A DNA stretch of 64,000 nt, taken from positions 11,885,962 through 11,949,961 of the forward strand of contig NC_135021.1 of NCBI RefSeq assembly GCF_051020955.1, in the 5' to 3' direction. Below are positions 44,738 through 56,470 of this stretch, in pieces. The position numbers and the translations under genes were made by a program. The notes below the pieces were generated by a model, which worked only from the letters and a program-made list of their open reading frames with translations, was not told the origin of the DNA and ran no database searches. Position 1 is the stretch's first letter; each line of letters opens with the position of its first letter. The stretch is from Megalopta genalis. Taxonomy: Eukaryota > Arthropoda > Insecta > Hymenoptera > Halictidae.

Positions 44738-45309
44738 GCGGCTGCCGATCGGCGCGAGTTCGCCGGTATGCTCGCAATGCCGATCGCGGCTGCACGCACG
44801 GATCGGAATGTCAGTGGACGGGATTCCTCGTCGACGATTTCCTTCGGACGTCCCCGTAATATCTGCGGCCCGTTGGAAGACGTATGCGCGCGAAACCCCG
44901 TGAATCGGCTGGAACGGCTCGGGACGCGAGAATTATCGAGGCTGGAGAAATCCGCTCGATCTTGTCCGGTGATGGACGACACGCGGAAACGCCGCCTTTA
45001 ATCGGCACGCGGTCGCCCCATCGCCATCGCCATGAAAACCACCGCCGATTCACGTTGCCCCGTTGCTCGATAATTGCTCGCGATTTGTTTAACAAGTCGC
45101 GCCGCTTTATTTGCTAGTCCGCGATCCTGCGATCGCTTACCCTGGGTCAGAAGTTCGCGCGGCATACTCCATTCAAGAGAATCGAGAAATCGTAACGAGT
45201 TCTGTCTTTGTCTTTGCAAGGCAACAATTCGAAGGTACTGCCGTCATTGAAACATTTGTTTTTATGCACTTTTCGCGTCGTGAGATTCATCACAGCGGTT
45301 CGGCATGGC
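44738..45309. other. GC-rich island
   Basis: CpG-rich unique island with open frames overlapping on both strands. No domain recognised. Confidence 0.4.
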
Positions 45310-46620
45310 TGCGATGAGCTGGTATCTCTTTTATTTTTATTTTGGCACGTTTTTTACATCTTAAGATTGATTAGAGAATTTGGATATTACTGGAATGCAT
45401 TATAATTTTTGACATATTTGTTTTGATGCACTTTCGGCATCTTAAGATTGATTAGAGAATTTGGAAATTACTGGAATGCATTGTAAGTTTTGAGATATTT
45501 GTTTGGACGCACTTTTGGTATCTTCGGATTGATTACAGAATTTGGAAGTTATTAGAATGCATTGTAATATTTGAGACATTTGTTTTGATGCACTTTTGAC
45601 ATCTTAAGATTTATTAGAGAATTTAGAAATTACTGGAATGCATTGTAAGTTTTGAGATATTTGTTTGGACGCACTTTTGGTAACTTAGGATTGATTACAG
45701 AATTTGGAAGTTATTAGAATGCATTGTAATTTTTGAGACATTTGTTTTGATGCACTTTTGATATCTTAAGATTGATTAGAGAATTTGGAAATTACTGGAA
45801 TGCATTGTAAGTTTTGAGATATTTATTTGGACGCACTTTTGGTATCTTCGGATTGATTACAGAATTTGGAAGTTATTAGAATGCATTGTAATATTTGAGA
45901 CATTTGTTTTGATTCACCTTTGACATCTTAAGATTGATTACAGAATTTGGAAATTACTGGAATGCATTGTAATTTTTGAGATAATTGTTTTGATGTACTT
46001 TTGTCATCTTAAGATTGATTAGAGAATTTGGATATTACTGGAATGCATTGCAATTTTTGAGACATGTGTTTTGATGCAATTTTGATATCTTCAGATTTAT
46101 TACAGAATTCAGATACGAATGCTAGAATGCATTGTCATTTTTGAGAAATTTTTTTTAGTATATTTTTGGTACCTTAAGATTGATTAAAGGATCTGAAAAT
46201 GACTAGAATGCATTGTCATTTTTGACACATTTGCTTTGGCACATTTTTGGTATCCTAAAATTGATTAGAAGATTTCTAAATTATTCAAACGTACTGCAAT
46301 TATTGAAGCATTAGTTTTGATGCACTTTTGGCATCGTGAGATCGATTACCTGAATACGGCTACGACAAGCTGCCATTTCTTTTCACATTTATTTTGACAA
46401 ATTTTTAGCACCATAAGACTGGCTAGAAGATTTAGGAAACGACTAGAATGCACTGCCATTCTTTAATAATTTGTTTCGTCACATTTTTGTTATCCGAAGA
46501 GTGATTAAATAACTTGGCTACGACCAAAATGCACGATTATTCTCTAAACATTTGCTTTGACATTCTGAGATTGATTAAACAACTCAGATACGACTAGAAC
46601 ACACTAGCATCTTTTCACGG
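45310..46620. repeat. 81-base satellite with a 162-base higher-order unit
   Basis: About 16 units of 81 bases, each with a version of TTTGATGCACTTTTGGCATC then GATTGATTAGAGAATTTGG and GGAATGCATTGTAA. From about 45421 to 45906 two unit types alternate, one with TTTTGATGCAC and TTAAGATTGATTAGAG, the other with TTTGGACGCAC and TTCGGATTGATTACAG. This gives three 162-base dimers. Two of the second-type units are identical. Copies decay toward the right. Confidence 0.92.
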
Positions 46621-46972
46621 TTTCGCATTAGGCTTCCGGATTTTTCTCACGAGCGCATAAAATCGGCGGTCCAGCGATCGCTATCGCTCCTTACCGTGCA
46701 GCGATGCTCGGAACGATGGTTGCCAAATCGCAGTAGCTGCCTCGAAGTTATCGAATAATCGCGGCATAAAGAGGATCGATTGGTTCGATAAAAATCGCAT
46801 GGCTGTCGGGCAGCGGAGGATCCAGGGCGGCAGGTTTCCGAAGAAACAGATGTCGGGACGAAAGCGAGCGAGTGGCTAATTGACTAACGAGGCATTCGCG
46901 GCTCGTACACGTCGTTCATCAGCCGTCACCCGGGTAACCGAGAAAATATCGAGAGGTTAGCGTGGACGAGCA
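46621..46972. other. GC-rich unique sequence
   Basis: Unique island right of the satellite. No gene recognised. Confidence 0.4.
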
Positions 46973-47052
46973 ACGAAAAAGAGAAAAAAGAGAATCGGGG
47001 GAGGAAGAAAAGGAGAAAGAAAGTGAGTGTGAGAGAGAGAGAGAGAGAGCCG
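46973..47052. repeat. Purine-rich tract ending in (GA)n
   Basis: GAAAAAGAG-rich sequence leading into a GA run at 47032-47050. Confidence 0.85.
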
Positions 47053-48032
47053 ATGATCCTGTGCGAAAAGAGTAGCGCACCGGCGAGGCGAGTTCGTTCT
47101 ATTGGTTTTAATGCCGGGCCCGCGTCGGTAATCGAGCGGGGCATCCTTTATCATCGGCGAAAAAATGGCCGTTTAATCACGGCGTTTCCCGACGTGGGGT
47201 CCGAGGCCCCCCTCCGCTCGAACGGCCGCGACGGGAACGGTCCCGATATTAATGGCGAACGGTTTGACCGCGTAATATGAGGAATCGTCGGCGCGCGCGT
47301 ATAATATCACTCGGCCGCGCCAAACCGGCCGAGGTACACGCATGTAACATTGGCCGAGCATGACAAATTAATCGTCCACTTGGCCGGTCGCTCGACGATC
47401 ACCTCCGACGATCTCCTCTCGGCCGATCAGGTTAGCTCCGGTCCGCTTTGTCAAGGTCCTGATCAACTTTCAGCCTGACGAGGGACTTTCGACCTTTTCC
47501 GTCGAAGCTGAAACGAAGAATTAATTAATTGTCCACGGAATTTGTTACAGGGTCAACCTCCGCGTTCATTTCTCTCTTGCCGATGCTCTCTAATTCGTAT
47601 CAATCTGCCCAGGCATCTGTTGCACCGCCGCGCCGCGGAGCTGGGCGCGATACGAAAATGTATGGACGATGATACGCGAGCTTGTATCATTAATCTCTTC
47701 GATGATACTCTGATACGTGCGTGTACAGTTAGGAACGTGGTGTTAGTTTTATGAGCCGCATTAAGGCCGCCGTCTATTCTTTTTTTTTCATGCACGCGCG
47801 ATTCTACCTCTTTTCGTTTTGTTGAATCGAGGCGTACTTATCGGGTTACGTAATCGACGTTATCTTAAGGATGTACGAAGAAACTGTGAACGGAATGTTT
47901 ACAAACATTTTCTAGACACTGGCGATGGCCAGTGCTTACGGAAATTGCACAACGATGTTTTTCAATGTCCTATCAACTATTCACAACATTTGGAGATGCT
48001 AATGCTGGCGGTACATGATAGAAGTGAAAGGG
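47053..48032. other. GC-rich island, no gene called
   Basis: CpG-rich unique DNA to about 47760. The plus frame 47542-47754 follows an acceptor-like TTTGTTACAG but has no donor or domain that supports an exon. AT-richer sequence follows. Confidence 0.4.
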
Positions 48033-48448
48033 TTAGTTTAAAGTGCTGTAACTGTGCGATGAAAAATCATAGCTATGTTTCTTTTTTTTTAATGAAAGGA
48101 GAAGGATCGATCTTTGTTACGCTATAAACGGCATGCCCGGAGAAAATTTGACCAAGTCCAGGCATTTGGTCAAACTTTGCAAATTTCAATATTACAAACA
48201 TGGCTTAACATTTAGATGATTACAGTGGTAAGGGTGCAAAAACTTGAAGTTGAGAAAAAGTATCTCAAAATAGAGATCTCAAGCTTTAATTTTAGATAAA
48301 AATCATCATCCTGCGATCATTTTTCGCGGAGTTATCGGCTATCAAAGTTAGCCAACTTCTATCCACACTTGTAATCCGTAAGGAAATCAATAAAGTTTGT
48401 TAACTGCGATTTTTATCCAGAATTTTTCGATGCTATAATTGTGTTGAG
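48033..48448 (+). mobile_element. Single-arm relative of the foldback element
   Basis: TTTAAAGTGCTGTAACTGTG, AAACGGCATGCCCGGAGAAA, CTCAAGCTTTAATTTTAGAT and ATCATCATCCTGCGATCATT appear in the same order as in the right arm of 39265-40041. The other arm is not present. Confidence 0.7.
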
Positions 48449-48628
48449 GAGCATATTTTAGAGATCTTTTAAAAAATAAAAATTGTTTGTTTCAGGTCAA
48501 AGAAACAGAGGATCGATAAAAATGCATTCCTTGTGTGAATGATCTGAATAATTTCAGAATAACTTTACAGCGTTCGTCGGTTCTTCCAATGTTTTCACTG
48601 TTCCGTACTACATCCACCGATGTTTGTC

Positions 48629-49204
48629 TAATCACATTGCGGATTTTATGCGTTTCTGGCAAAAGTTGGTTGGTGTAATTTAAAACAGTGAAGAGAGATT
48701 CGAAGAAATTAAGAATATTGATATATCAATTTGAACTTATTAAAATGATTAAAGAAAGAAAACAAATTGTGCTTGACTCCAATGTCTGGCAATTAATGCA
48801 GACGATTTATACAAGGTGTCCTAAAAATGTCTCGCAATCCGAAAGTGGCGGGTTCCTCAGGTCATTCGAAGCAACTTTTTCCTTTACAAAAATGTTCTTC
48901 GAGGCACCGTTAACGAGTTATTAACGACAAACAGTGACCAATGAGAGGCGAGCTCAGCTGGCGCGAGGCGATCGAGCCAATGAGCGGAACTGGGCTTCGT
49001 GCGCTGGTTGGCTGGGCCGCCTCGCGTCAGCCGTACTCGATTCTTACTGGTCACTGTTTTTCGTTAATAACTCGTTAACGATGCCTCGGAGAACATTTTT
49101 GTAAAGGAAGAAGTTGCTTCAAATGATCCGAGGTACCCGCCATTTCCGGATTGCGAGACATTTTTGGGACACCCTGTATATGTCCCATAAAGACCCACAG
49201 TCTA
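48629..49204 (-). mobile_element. TAGACTGCGGAT-family MITE interrupted by a mariner-like MITE
   Basis: The left end CACATTGCGGATTTTATGCG is at 48633. Near 48789 the family word GCAATTAATGCAGACGATTT runs to 48808 and stops. After the inserted MITE (48810-49178) it resumes with CATAAAGACCCACAGTCTA. Removing the insert restores the normal order of family words, so the host element is about 207 bases and older than its insertion. Confidence 0.8.
48810..49178. mobile_element. Mariner-like MITE, TIR ACAGGGTGTCCCAAAAATG (copy 2)
   Basis: Termini ACAAGGTGTCCTAAAAATG and CATTTTTGGGACACCCTGT with TA on each side; 369 bases. The interior matches copies 1 and 3. Confidence 0.9.
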
Positions 49205-49692
49205 CTAACAATTAACATTCAGAATATTTTTAGACAATTGTTATAATATCGAATGGTGGGAGAAGTCTCTCCTTTACAACGACACCTCAAAAGTCTGTCT
49301 ATGATTTTTATTCGTGATTTTACGGCATTTTAAATAAAGAATATGCCAGCGAGAAGTGGTGAAAACAATGAAGAATAAATATAGCAATGTTTATGAAGAT
49401 TGAGCATTTTCTATTTTATTTCACGATGTTGCTCTTCAATAATATATTGAAAGAATATTACTAACAACATTCTATTTATTTATTTCATTTTTTCGTGCAA
49501 AATACTATCGCTGTAGTGAAAAGAAACCAAGATTAAACACTGTAATCAATGTTAATAGCAAAAGTGATTACAAATTTTAATAAAAATGTTTAACAATAGG
49601 TTTACGAAACACGTCCAAATGATGGGTAACTAATTGTTTAATTTCCGATTATCCAAATTGCGAAGATACATTTATGAGTCATTTATTCAATG
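49205..49692. other. AT-rich unique sequence
   Basis: No gene or repeat recognised. Confidence 0.4.
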
Positions 49693-49888
49693 TATAGGGT
49701 GTTTTGTTTAAGCGAGTACAATGAAATATCTCGAACCGGGTTTAAGCTACGAAAAAAAACGTTTATAGAAAAGCTCTTCAGTATAAAATTGTATTTTACG
49801 TGACATTAACAATTTTTTCGTTGATATAATATTGGTGAATTTTAATTCATATTACGACTGCATTCAGTTAGACGAAACACCCTGTATA
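49693..49888. mobile_element. TA-flanked MITE, TIR AGGGTGTTTYGTYTAA
   Basis: Left TATAGGGTGTTTTGTTTAAG and right TTAGACGAAACACCCTGTATA form an inverted pair of about 19 bases. 196 bases, non-coding. The start resembles the AGGGTGT terminus of the mariner-like MITEs, but the interior is different. Confidence 0.8.
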
Positions 49889-51164
49889 TTGAGTAGATAA
49901 CTCACATCTTTACAATCTGAAAAATCGTAAATTAACAAATTAATAAATACTTATTTTCTTGATTGCACGCGAAATGCCGGAGAACTAAAAACAGACAAAA
50001 CTTAATAAAAAAGAACTTAATAGTTGAAAGTTTAATTTTTTATGTCAATAAAAACTCCTCTTTCTAAAAAACCCTTAACATCTGCGGCAAATATTACAAC
50101 AACGCTCGTTAAAGATCATCATAAATGTTTTCCATTTGATAAACAAATATAAATCAGCTGTTTCCGGTGATCCGTAAATCAAGCGTGAACCTTACGAAAC
50201 TAAAACGACGCTTGTAGTTTCTACTTAGCTACAGTCTCGCTTTTATATCTCCACCATTAAAATCGGCTTAATTTCTCCATCCCCTAGGCGCGTTCGCCGG
50301 CGAGCCGAGTCTAGAAAGTTAGCAATCGATTTTAACGAAGCGGCCCAATTAACGGCGATGTCGGTCGCCGATGACGATCGGATAGCCGACAGATTAGGAC
50401 GTGGGGCCCCAGCTGGCAACGGTGTCGAGAGCTCGAATCGATTCCTCGGGCTCGATCCGGGACCGTTGCTGATCAAGACGTGACAGAGAAAAAGGCCAAA
50501 CGGACTACGCCCCTCTCATTAACCCCGTTCACCCGACCTGGAATCCGATTGCCAGCCGAAAAAGAACCGATCGCCTGCGTAGATCCCGTATGGTGGCCCT
50601 CGAACCCGCCGACAGTCGTCGAAGATAACGCGGCAGCAGGAAGTCAGACGCGGGAAAATCCACGGCGGAAGGAGGGGAGGGGGGCAGACCGTTCGAGCTC
50701 GATGGAACGCGCAAGAAAATCACGTTCGTTACAGGTGTTCGGCCGTGTTCCGCCGCGTAATCCGCTCGTACGATCTTATCGGGCGAAATTAACCTTCCGC
50801 GGGACCCGAAGCGAGTCAGTCCCCGTGACAGCCCCCTCCCCGTGGGCCCCACTCTCCGCCCGGTTGCCCCGTGGGCCCGCATACCGTCGGTGCATCCATC
50901 GTGACGCGCGCGAGAGGACACCGAGCAACGCGAGTTTCCAAAGAGGTCGACCGGGGCCACTCCTCTCCGCGGCCGATAATCGGCGACTTTGTAACGGGCC
51001 CCGATTCCGCGCCACGTCGCCTACCGTTCGGAGCTGATTGCCCGTAATACGGCCACCCGAGGTATCCCGGGCACTCGCGTTCGCGTCGGCCAACGGTGAC
51101 GACACCGCACCCGTCCACGAAAATCGAAACGGCCATCGCTTACGATCTCGCAAACCACCTCGCT
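49889..51164. other. AT-rich then strongly GC-rich island
   Basis: AT-rich to 50230. 50240-51150 is the most CpG-rich stretch of the window and has open frames on both strands throughout (50480-51037 plus; 50529-50960, 50776-51153 and 50816-51136 minus). Such simultaneous openness is typical of non-coding GC-rich DNA. No domain recognised. Confidence 0.45.
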
Positions 51165-51300
51165 ATACAGGGTGGGCCGGAATTCGTAGTACAGTCGAGC
51201 TCGAAGTGATTCTACGCGAACAAATGAGACAAACATTTGGGATAACATTTTTTTACCCGAGGTTCCGTTTTCGAGAAAATCGACTTTAATGTTCGTTCGT
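51165..51300. mobile_element. Possible MITE end, ACAGGGTGGGCCGGAATTC
   Basis: TATACAGGGTGGGCCGGAATTCG looks like a TA-flanked terminus. No matching second end could be placed. Confidence 0.35.
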
Positions 51301-52562
51301 CTTTGTGGAGAATTCAGTAGTCGTTTATTCTTTTGCCGCAGTTGTCTCCGTCTGAGATAGCGTTTGCGAATTTTAAACAATGAACCCTCAATGGACCGGA
51401 AGTATTTTCAGTTTACACGCCGCCAAGTCTGAGCTATTTTTCATAAGCAGGGAAATTTTGTGTCAAAGATCTTTGTATCAAATATGTAGAAAAAAATATT
51501 CATTTTTTAATAGAACTTCATTGATATGAATGTATATATATTATATATATTTATTATATATATTAAATATATTTATTTATTATATATCGCGTATATTCTT
51601 CCAAAGTTTCCTGCCAGATTCAGGCTTTATTGATTTTTGCTGCGTGTATGATGACATTGGATCGTTAAGGGTAAATTATCAATAGGAAGACATAACCCTG
51701 CTTTACCTTGATTTAACTCGCACGATAAATAATGTTCGTATCAAAATATTCTATGAAAAATATTATATTCTACTAAAAATTTCATTCGAGTTCCCTTTTA
51801 GACGATAATGTATCTGAATAATACAATGATTAGGGTTATAATGTGTAGACGTATAGGAAAAGAAAAGTTTTATACATGCACAAATTGATGATTAATATTT
51901 TCTTATTATATTTTTCTGTCAACATGCAAGATTTAGAGAGAAGTATTATAGCGTTTATGTTTTAAAACGTAGAAAATATTTTTCGATCGATGATGCAGCA
52001 CTTCTGACGAGCTTAAGTGGTATATTTTATCAAAAATCGGAAGAAATGCTTGCTGAAGATTTCATGATATAAATGAATTATTAAAGCGATTTAGTAAAAA
52101 GGTTTCATTTGGTACTAACGACGATAACAAGCTGCAAATCACGTAAATTTTTATATTTTTTAAATAAATCCAGGAAAAAGGTTAGATTTTAAAACATGTC
52201 CGTATTTCAGTGCCCTCTTGTATTAGACCGTGTAATCGAACCTAACCTCACTTCGTGAAAAGGATGTTATGAGAAGAGAAAAACAGATCGGAAACGTTAT
52301 CAAAAGAAGCACAATAATTGCAGGAGATAGCTACAAGATAGAAATAGGTGCGCAGAAGTACAGGCAGGCACAGAAGTACGGTCGAGCACAGAAATATGGA
52401 CAGACGTAGAAATACGGATACAGAAAGGACACGGAATTAGAATAAAAAAACACCCTGTTCGTTCAATTAAAAACACGATTAAATTACTAATTTCTGTGAC
52501 GCAAAAAGATATTTCTAAATACAAAAATGTCCGAAAAGTGCAACAAATAAACATTAGAACAT
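51301..52562. other. AT-rich sequence with fragments
   Basis: An AT-only patch at 51530-51590. GACGATAATGTATCTGAATA near 51800 is a pogo-like family word. Imperfect CAGAAGTAC/CAGAAATA repeats lie at 52350-52430. No gene seen. Confidence 0.45.
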
Positions 52563-52816
52563 TTAACACGTTCCGTGCAACGTGTACCACCGATAGTACA
52601 TGCTTACATGTTTATTTAATCTGCTAAAAAAGAATAGTTCACACAACAAACTTAGAACGGAAAAATAAATTTCCACTACAAGAATAATTTCCGCGTTCAT
52701 AATAAGTTTGCTTCATTGTTATATGCACGATAATTAATAATCACATATAATATAACAAGTTTCAGTAAAATATCGAATGGCCAGTGTGAAGGGTAGATTA
52801 AAAACATCTCGGCACC
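52563..52816 (+). mobile_element. TTAA-flanked piggyBac-type MITE, family CACGTTCCGTGC (copy 1, right end lost)
   Basis: TTAA then CACGTTCCGTGCAAC and the degraded palindrome GTGTACCACCGATAGTAC, whose centre is 25 bases in. The rest aligns with the reverse of 61884-62132 up to CTCGGCAC near 52816, where the right terminal repeat is missing. Confidence 0.75.
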
Positions 52817-52974
52817 AAACCTGTCGACGAAAGCATCAGCAAAGCAAAAATTGGGACGTCCACCCTAGATAATAGAACAGTCGAATACCAGAACTTTGTA
52901 AAAATAAATGTTCGGATATGGGAGTCTCCACCGTATTTCAATGTTCCCGAATGGCTGACGGACAATTTCCTCGC
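52817..52974. other. Pogo-like fragment
   Basis: AGATAATAGAACAGTCGAAT and ACCAGAACTTTGTAAAAATA match the family at 36753 and 59023. Confidence 0.5.
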
Positions 52975-53165
52975 GATGCAATTGCATCGCCTAAGTATCG
53001 TGCTTGCCGCAGCGCCTAAGTATGTACTTGCTGCAGCGGCTAAGTACCTGCCGCAGCGTCTAAGCATTTGATGCCGCGTCCCAGCATTTGATGCAACGCC
53101 TAAGTACGCGCTGCATCGCCGAAGTACGCGATGCATCGCCTAAGGACTCGCTGCGGCAGCCACTT
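52975..53165. repeat. Minisatellite with units of about 20-28 bases
   Basis: Variants of GCATCGCCTAAGTACGCG and GCAGCGCCTAAGTATG repeat about seven times with changing length. Confidence 0.8.
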
Positions 53166-53656
53166 GATGCAAGAGCTATCCGGCGCGGCGTCTTTTCGGC
53201 GGCGTACGCGATCGGCTGGCGAACAATTAGCGTGCTGGGATCGAGGCACCGGCGGCGGATCGTCGGCTGATGATCAGATACGTGGAAAAGGAGGTGCCGG
53301 CTGGAAAAGCCGACCACCCGCGGCGGTCGCGAGTAGGCGTAGCACCGGCGCAGTGTTCGGCCAAGCGAGAATAAAATAGTGTGGGAGAGCAGGAGCGCCT
53401 CGACAGCCGTCGCGTCGAGTCGCGCGTCCCGTCGCAGACCGTTCGAGAGAAACACTTTCTCCAGTCGCCGGCCAATCCTGGGGACACGGCTCGACCCAGT
53501 TCCGAGTCGCTTCGTCGTCGATCTCGTTCCTGCGTTTTTCATCCTCCGCGACGATCGCGAACCTTTGTCGCTAATGATGCCTGCAGGCACCGATCACCTG
53601 GTCGTGACTGCTCGTCCTACAGGGTGTACCAGCAACGCGGATCCGACGACGTTGCT
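53166..53656. other. GC-rich island
   Basis: CpG-rich unique DNA with overlapping frames on both strands (53060-53590 minus, 53381-53668 plus). No domain recognised. Confidence 0.4.
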
Positions 53657-54252
53657 TTAACCTTTTAGGTACGGTTGAATTCTGCGCGAGGCTATTTCTC
53701 TGGGCGGCAGAGTCTGATGTGTACTGTACAGAGTCTGAGACAGAGTATATACAGTGTGTCCCAAAAATGTCTCGCAATCCGAAAGTGGCGGGTTCCTTAG
53801 GTTATTTGAAGCAACTTTTTCCTTTACAAAAATTTTCTCCGAGGCACCGTTAACGAATTATTAACGAAAAACAGTGACCAATGAGAGGCGAGCTCGGCTG
53901 GCGCGAGGCGATCGAGCCAATGAGCGGAACTGGGTTTCGCGCGCTGGTTGGCTGGGCCGCCTCGCGTCAGCCGTACTCGATTCTTACTGGTCACTGTTTT
54001 TCGTTAATAACTCGTTAACGGTGCCTCGGAGAACATTTTTGTAAAGGAAGAAGTTGCTTCGAATGATCCGAGGAACCTGCCATTTTCGGATTGCGAGACA
54101 TTTTTGGGACACCCTGTAGACTGTTGTAAATCGATGCGAAGAAAAAAGAAGTGTGAAACAATGCATATGAAGATGATTATTTGGTTCAAACGATGAACGA
54201 GTGAGCTACTAGAGCAAGCCACTATAGTGGCGTGTCGTGCCTAAAAGGTTAA
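53657..54252 (-). mobile_element. TTAA-flanked piggyBac-type MITE, TIR CCTTTTAGGYACG, with inserted MITE
   Basis: TTAA at 53657-53660 and 54249-54252, with CCTTTTAGGTACG left and CGTGCCTAAAAGG right. The right end has the perfect palindrome GCCACTATAGTGGC (54218-54231), centred 24 bases inside. A mariner-like MITE at 53750-54118 interrupts it. Without the insert the element is about 227 bases. Confidence 0.88.
53750..54118. mobile_element. Mariner-like MITE, TIR ACAGGGTGTCCCAAAAATG (copy 3)
   Basis: Termini ACAGTGTGTCCCAAAAATG and CATTTTTGGGACACCCTGT; 369 bases. It is close to copy 2 over the whole length, so these two are probably younger than copy 1. Confidence 0.92.
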
Positions 54253-54402
54253 CATTCAGCGCTGGGAACGTTGGACAGGTCCAAGGGGTTACATTCGAGA
54301 TTGCTATGAACGATGGGAGCGATGATCACTCATTTCTACATTCTATGCTTGACAGCAGAATAAAAACATCGGTAATCTTTGGCCGAGAAATTGTCAATCT
54401 TT
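54253..54402. other. Unique sequence
   Basis: Short unique stretch with a GGACAGGTCC word. Nothing recognised. Confidence 0.35.
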
Positions 54403-54720
54403 GAACAGCTCTAACTCCGTTAATGACTATGATACAGTCACGAATTTTGTCTGAAATTAAAGCTTGAAGTCTCTATTTTCTGATGCCATATTATATTTTT
54501 TAATGGCACGCATCATCACGACTTTATCCCGAACCTGAGACCATGTTCGTGATACTGAAAATGTGCAAAGTTTCATGCCCTCTGTAGAGTGGCAAACAAT
54601 TTTTTTCGAACATGCCGTCTCCAGAATAGCAAAGTTCAGACCTTTCTCTTCAATTTAAAGGTAGAGTCAAGTCGCTACGATCTTTTCTCGCATAGTTATA
54701 GCACTTTAAAGTAACCCCTA
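54403..54720 (-). mobile_element. Single-arm relative of the foldback element
   Basis: GTCTGAAATTAAAGCTTGAA, ATGCCGTCTCCAGAATAGCA and TAGCACTTTAAAGTAACC follow the order of the left arm of 39265-40041. Confidence 0.65.
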
Positions 54721-54734
54721 AATTAGTTAGTCGT

Positions 54735-54771
54735 GTCTGTCACAAATGCATAAAATCCGCATTCTAAATAT
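54735..54771 (+). mobile_element. TAGACTGCGGAT-family end
   Basis: CACAAATGCATAAAATCCGC followed by ATTCTAA. A short ATT repeat follows at 54772-54800. Confidence 0.6.
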
Positions 54772-54800
54772 TATTAGTATTATTATTATTATTAATATTA

Positions 54801-56100
54801 CTAGCTAAACGAAGCTCGCCAATCGCAACAGCACAGACGAAAAGCCGCTCTCACTGTTCTGGGATCGTTAAATAAAGCAATAAACGGTTAATGCATTTTC
54901 TTCTGGCGGAGCGGCCGCCGGCGTCAATTGGGAAATCGTATGTTTTCTAATTGCCAGGCATTCCGTCTCGCCATTCAAATCGTAATGGGAATCGGCTGGG
55001 ATCGCGGCACGAATCCTGTCACTCTCGTTCAGCCTCTTCCACACGACAATGATCCGACCTGGTCCGGTTAGGATAACCGTCGGCGTAACGCGAAACAGGT
55101 AGCCCTAGATGATCGTATCGAGCATGCAGTCGGCAAAGGCACGCTCAATTTCAATGATCTACCAGACGGCTCGTCCCGGTGTAAATATGGCAGTGGATAG
55201 ATAGACTTTTGCTTTTACGACGACTCCGGCCGAGCGACGTCTTTCACAACGAGCATCGGGAATAATTTATAGAGCGAGCCATCGACGCCGCGGTCAAAGT
55301 TCCCAATCGTTGCGAAATCTTCCATCGTGTACCCTTCGACACGCGGAAGAATTTCACGGGAGGGGTGGGAAGAGGCCGGCGTTGATAGACACCAGCAAAT
55401 CGCTGTATTATAATTCCCCGCCGTTTTCGGAACCAGTCGGATCCAACTTTCTCCGGGGGAAATTCGAGCTCGCGAACGTTGCGGTGTCATCCTTATTTAG
55501 ATTTAGAGACCCGACTGCATCGGTAATTGTGCCGCCGCCGAAACTGGAGACCGTTCAGCCTCGAATTCTGGGCAGATTCGACGCGTGTAACGAGATTCGT
55601 CCATCCTCGGACGCCGTTTTCGAGAAAATTGACTCGCCGCTTCCTGGTGCAGACTGCGACCAGACTTTCCAGGTGCTTCGAACCGTCGCAACTATGATTC
55701 GAATCGGTATCTCTACGGTTGTATAATTCTCTGATATTTGCTGGAGATCGAATAAATCTAGATGAACAAATGTAGATGGTTCAAAATTGATAAGTTCGTT
55801 GGTTTCGTCTGGGAATATCGGTGAACTTTGTACGCTTTTGCAGATCTTTTCTCTCGAGGAGACAAAATCGATTTAACGTTATTGATTTTAACGCTTTATT
55901 TACCGGCTGTTTTTTAATAGTTGTTTTGAAAGTGAAAATTGCTGAAATACTACGACAATCTCGTTCATAATCCATCGAATTATTTAGATTGAGGTAATGT
56001 AACAATGTTTTATTAATTTCTATTTTTTTTCCACTTTTTGTGGCTATGTTTAGGATTTAGGTGTCGTAGTTTTCCATACTTCGTACGTGTAGTTAGTAAA
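54801..56100. other. Unique sequence with a GC-rich island
   Basis: Moderately GC-rich at 54830-55700, AT-rich after. The plus frame 55310-55726 and the minus frame 55215-55490 overlap and show no known domain. Confidence 0.4.
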
Positions 56101-56220
56101 TACAGTAATTTCTTCCAGAAACGTTCGGAGGTCGGTATTGAAACCGGCAAATCTGAGAATACTAAGTCGCGACTTTTCGAGCCTCGCGGCTCGTTTTTAT
56201 AAAAACTCAGGGCAGTCGAC
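56101..56220. mobile_element. TACAGTAATTTC MITE remnant
   Basis: TACAGTAATTTCTTCC, CGAGCCTCGCGGCTCG and TTTTTATAAAA correspond to the left half of the hairpin MITE family. A possible matching right end, GGGAGAAATTACTGTA, lies at 56868-56883 beyond another copy of the family. Confidence 0.5.
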
Positions 56221-56317
56221 AAAAAAGGTAGTGGTCAACACGTCGGTGTACATTAATATGAATACATAATAATGCTAGAATGAAAACGATAACTTAGCTT
56301 TTCTTTCTAATTTTTTG

Positions 56318-56455
56318 CCACGATTTGAAGGCAATTCGGAGGACACATGACACGATTCGAAGACAATTCGGAGGCGACGTGACACGATTCGAAGACAATT
56401 TGAAGGCCACATGACACGATTCGAAGGTATTTTGGAGGCCACATGCTACGATTCG
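56318..56455. repeat. 32-base minisatellite, four units
   Basis: ACACGATTCGAAGACAATTC plus GGAGGCCACATG repeats with a 32-base period. Confidence 0.9.
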
Positions 56456-56470
56456 ACGGCACATACCTAG

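Noticed and set aside
48688..48924. 78-codon frame running into the mariner-like MITE
   Set aside because: Half of it is the terminal repeat of the MITE; the similar frames at 53984-54222 arise from the same repeat in another copy.
50480..51153. Long overlapping frames (up to 185 codons) in the CpG-rich island
   Set aside because: Several frames on both strands are open at once, typical of GC-rich non-coding DNA. No domain, signal or splice evidence separates one of them.
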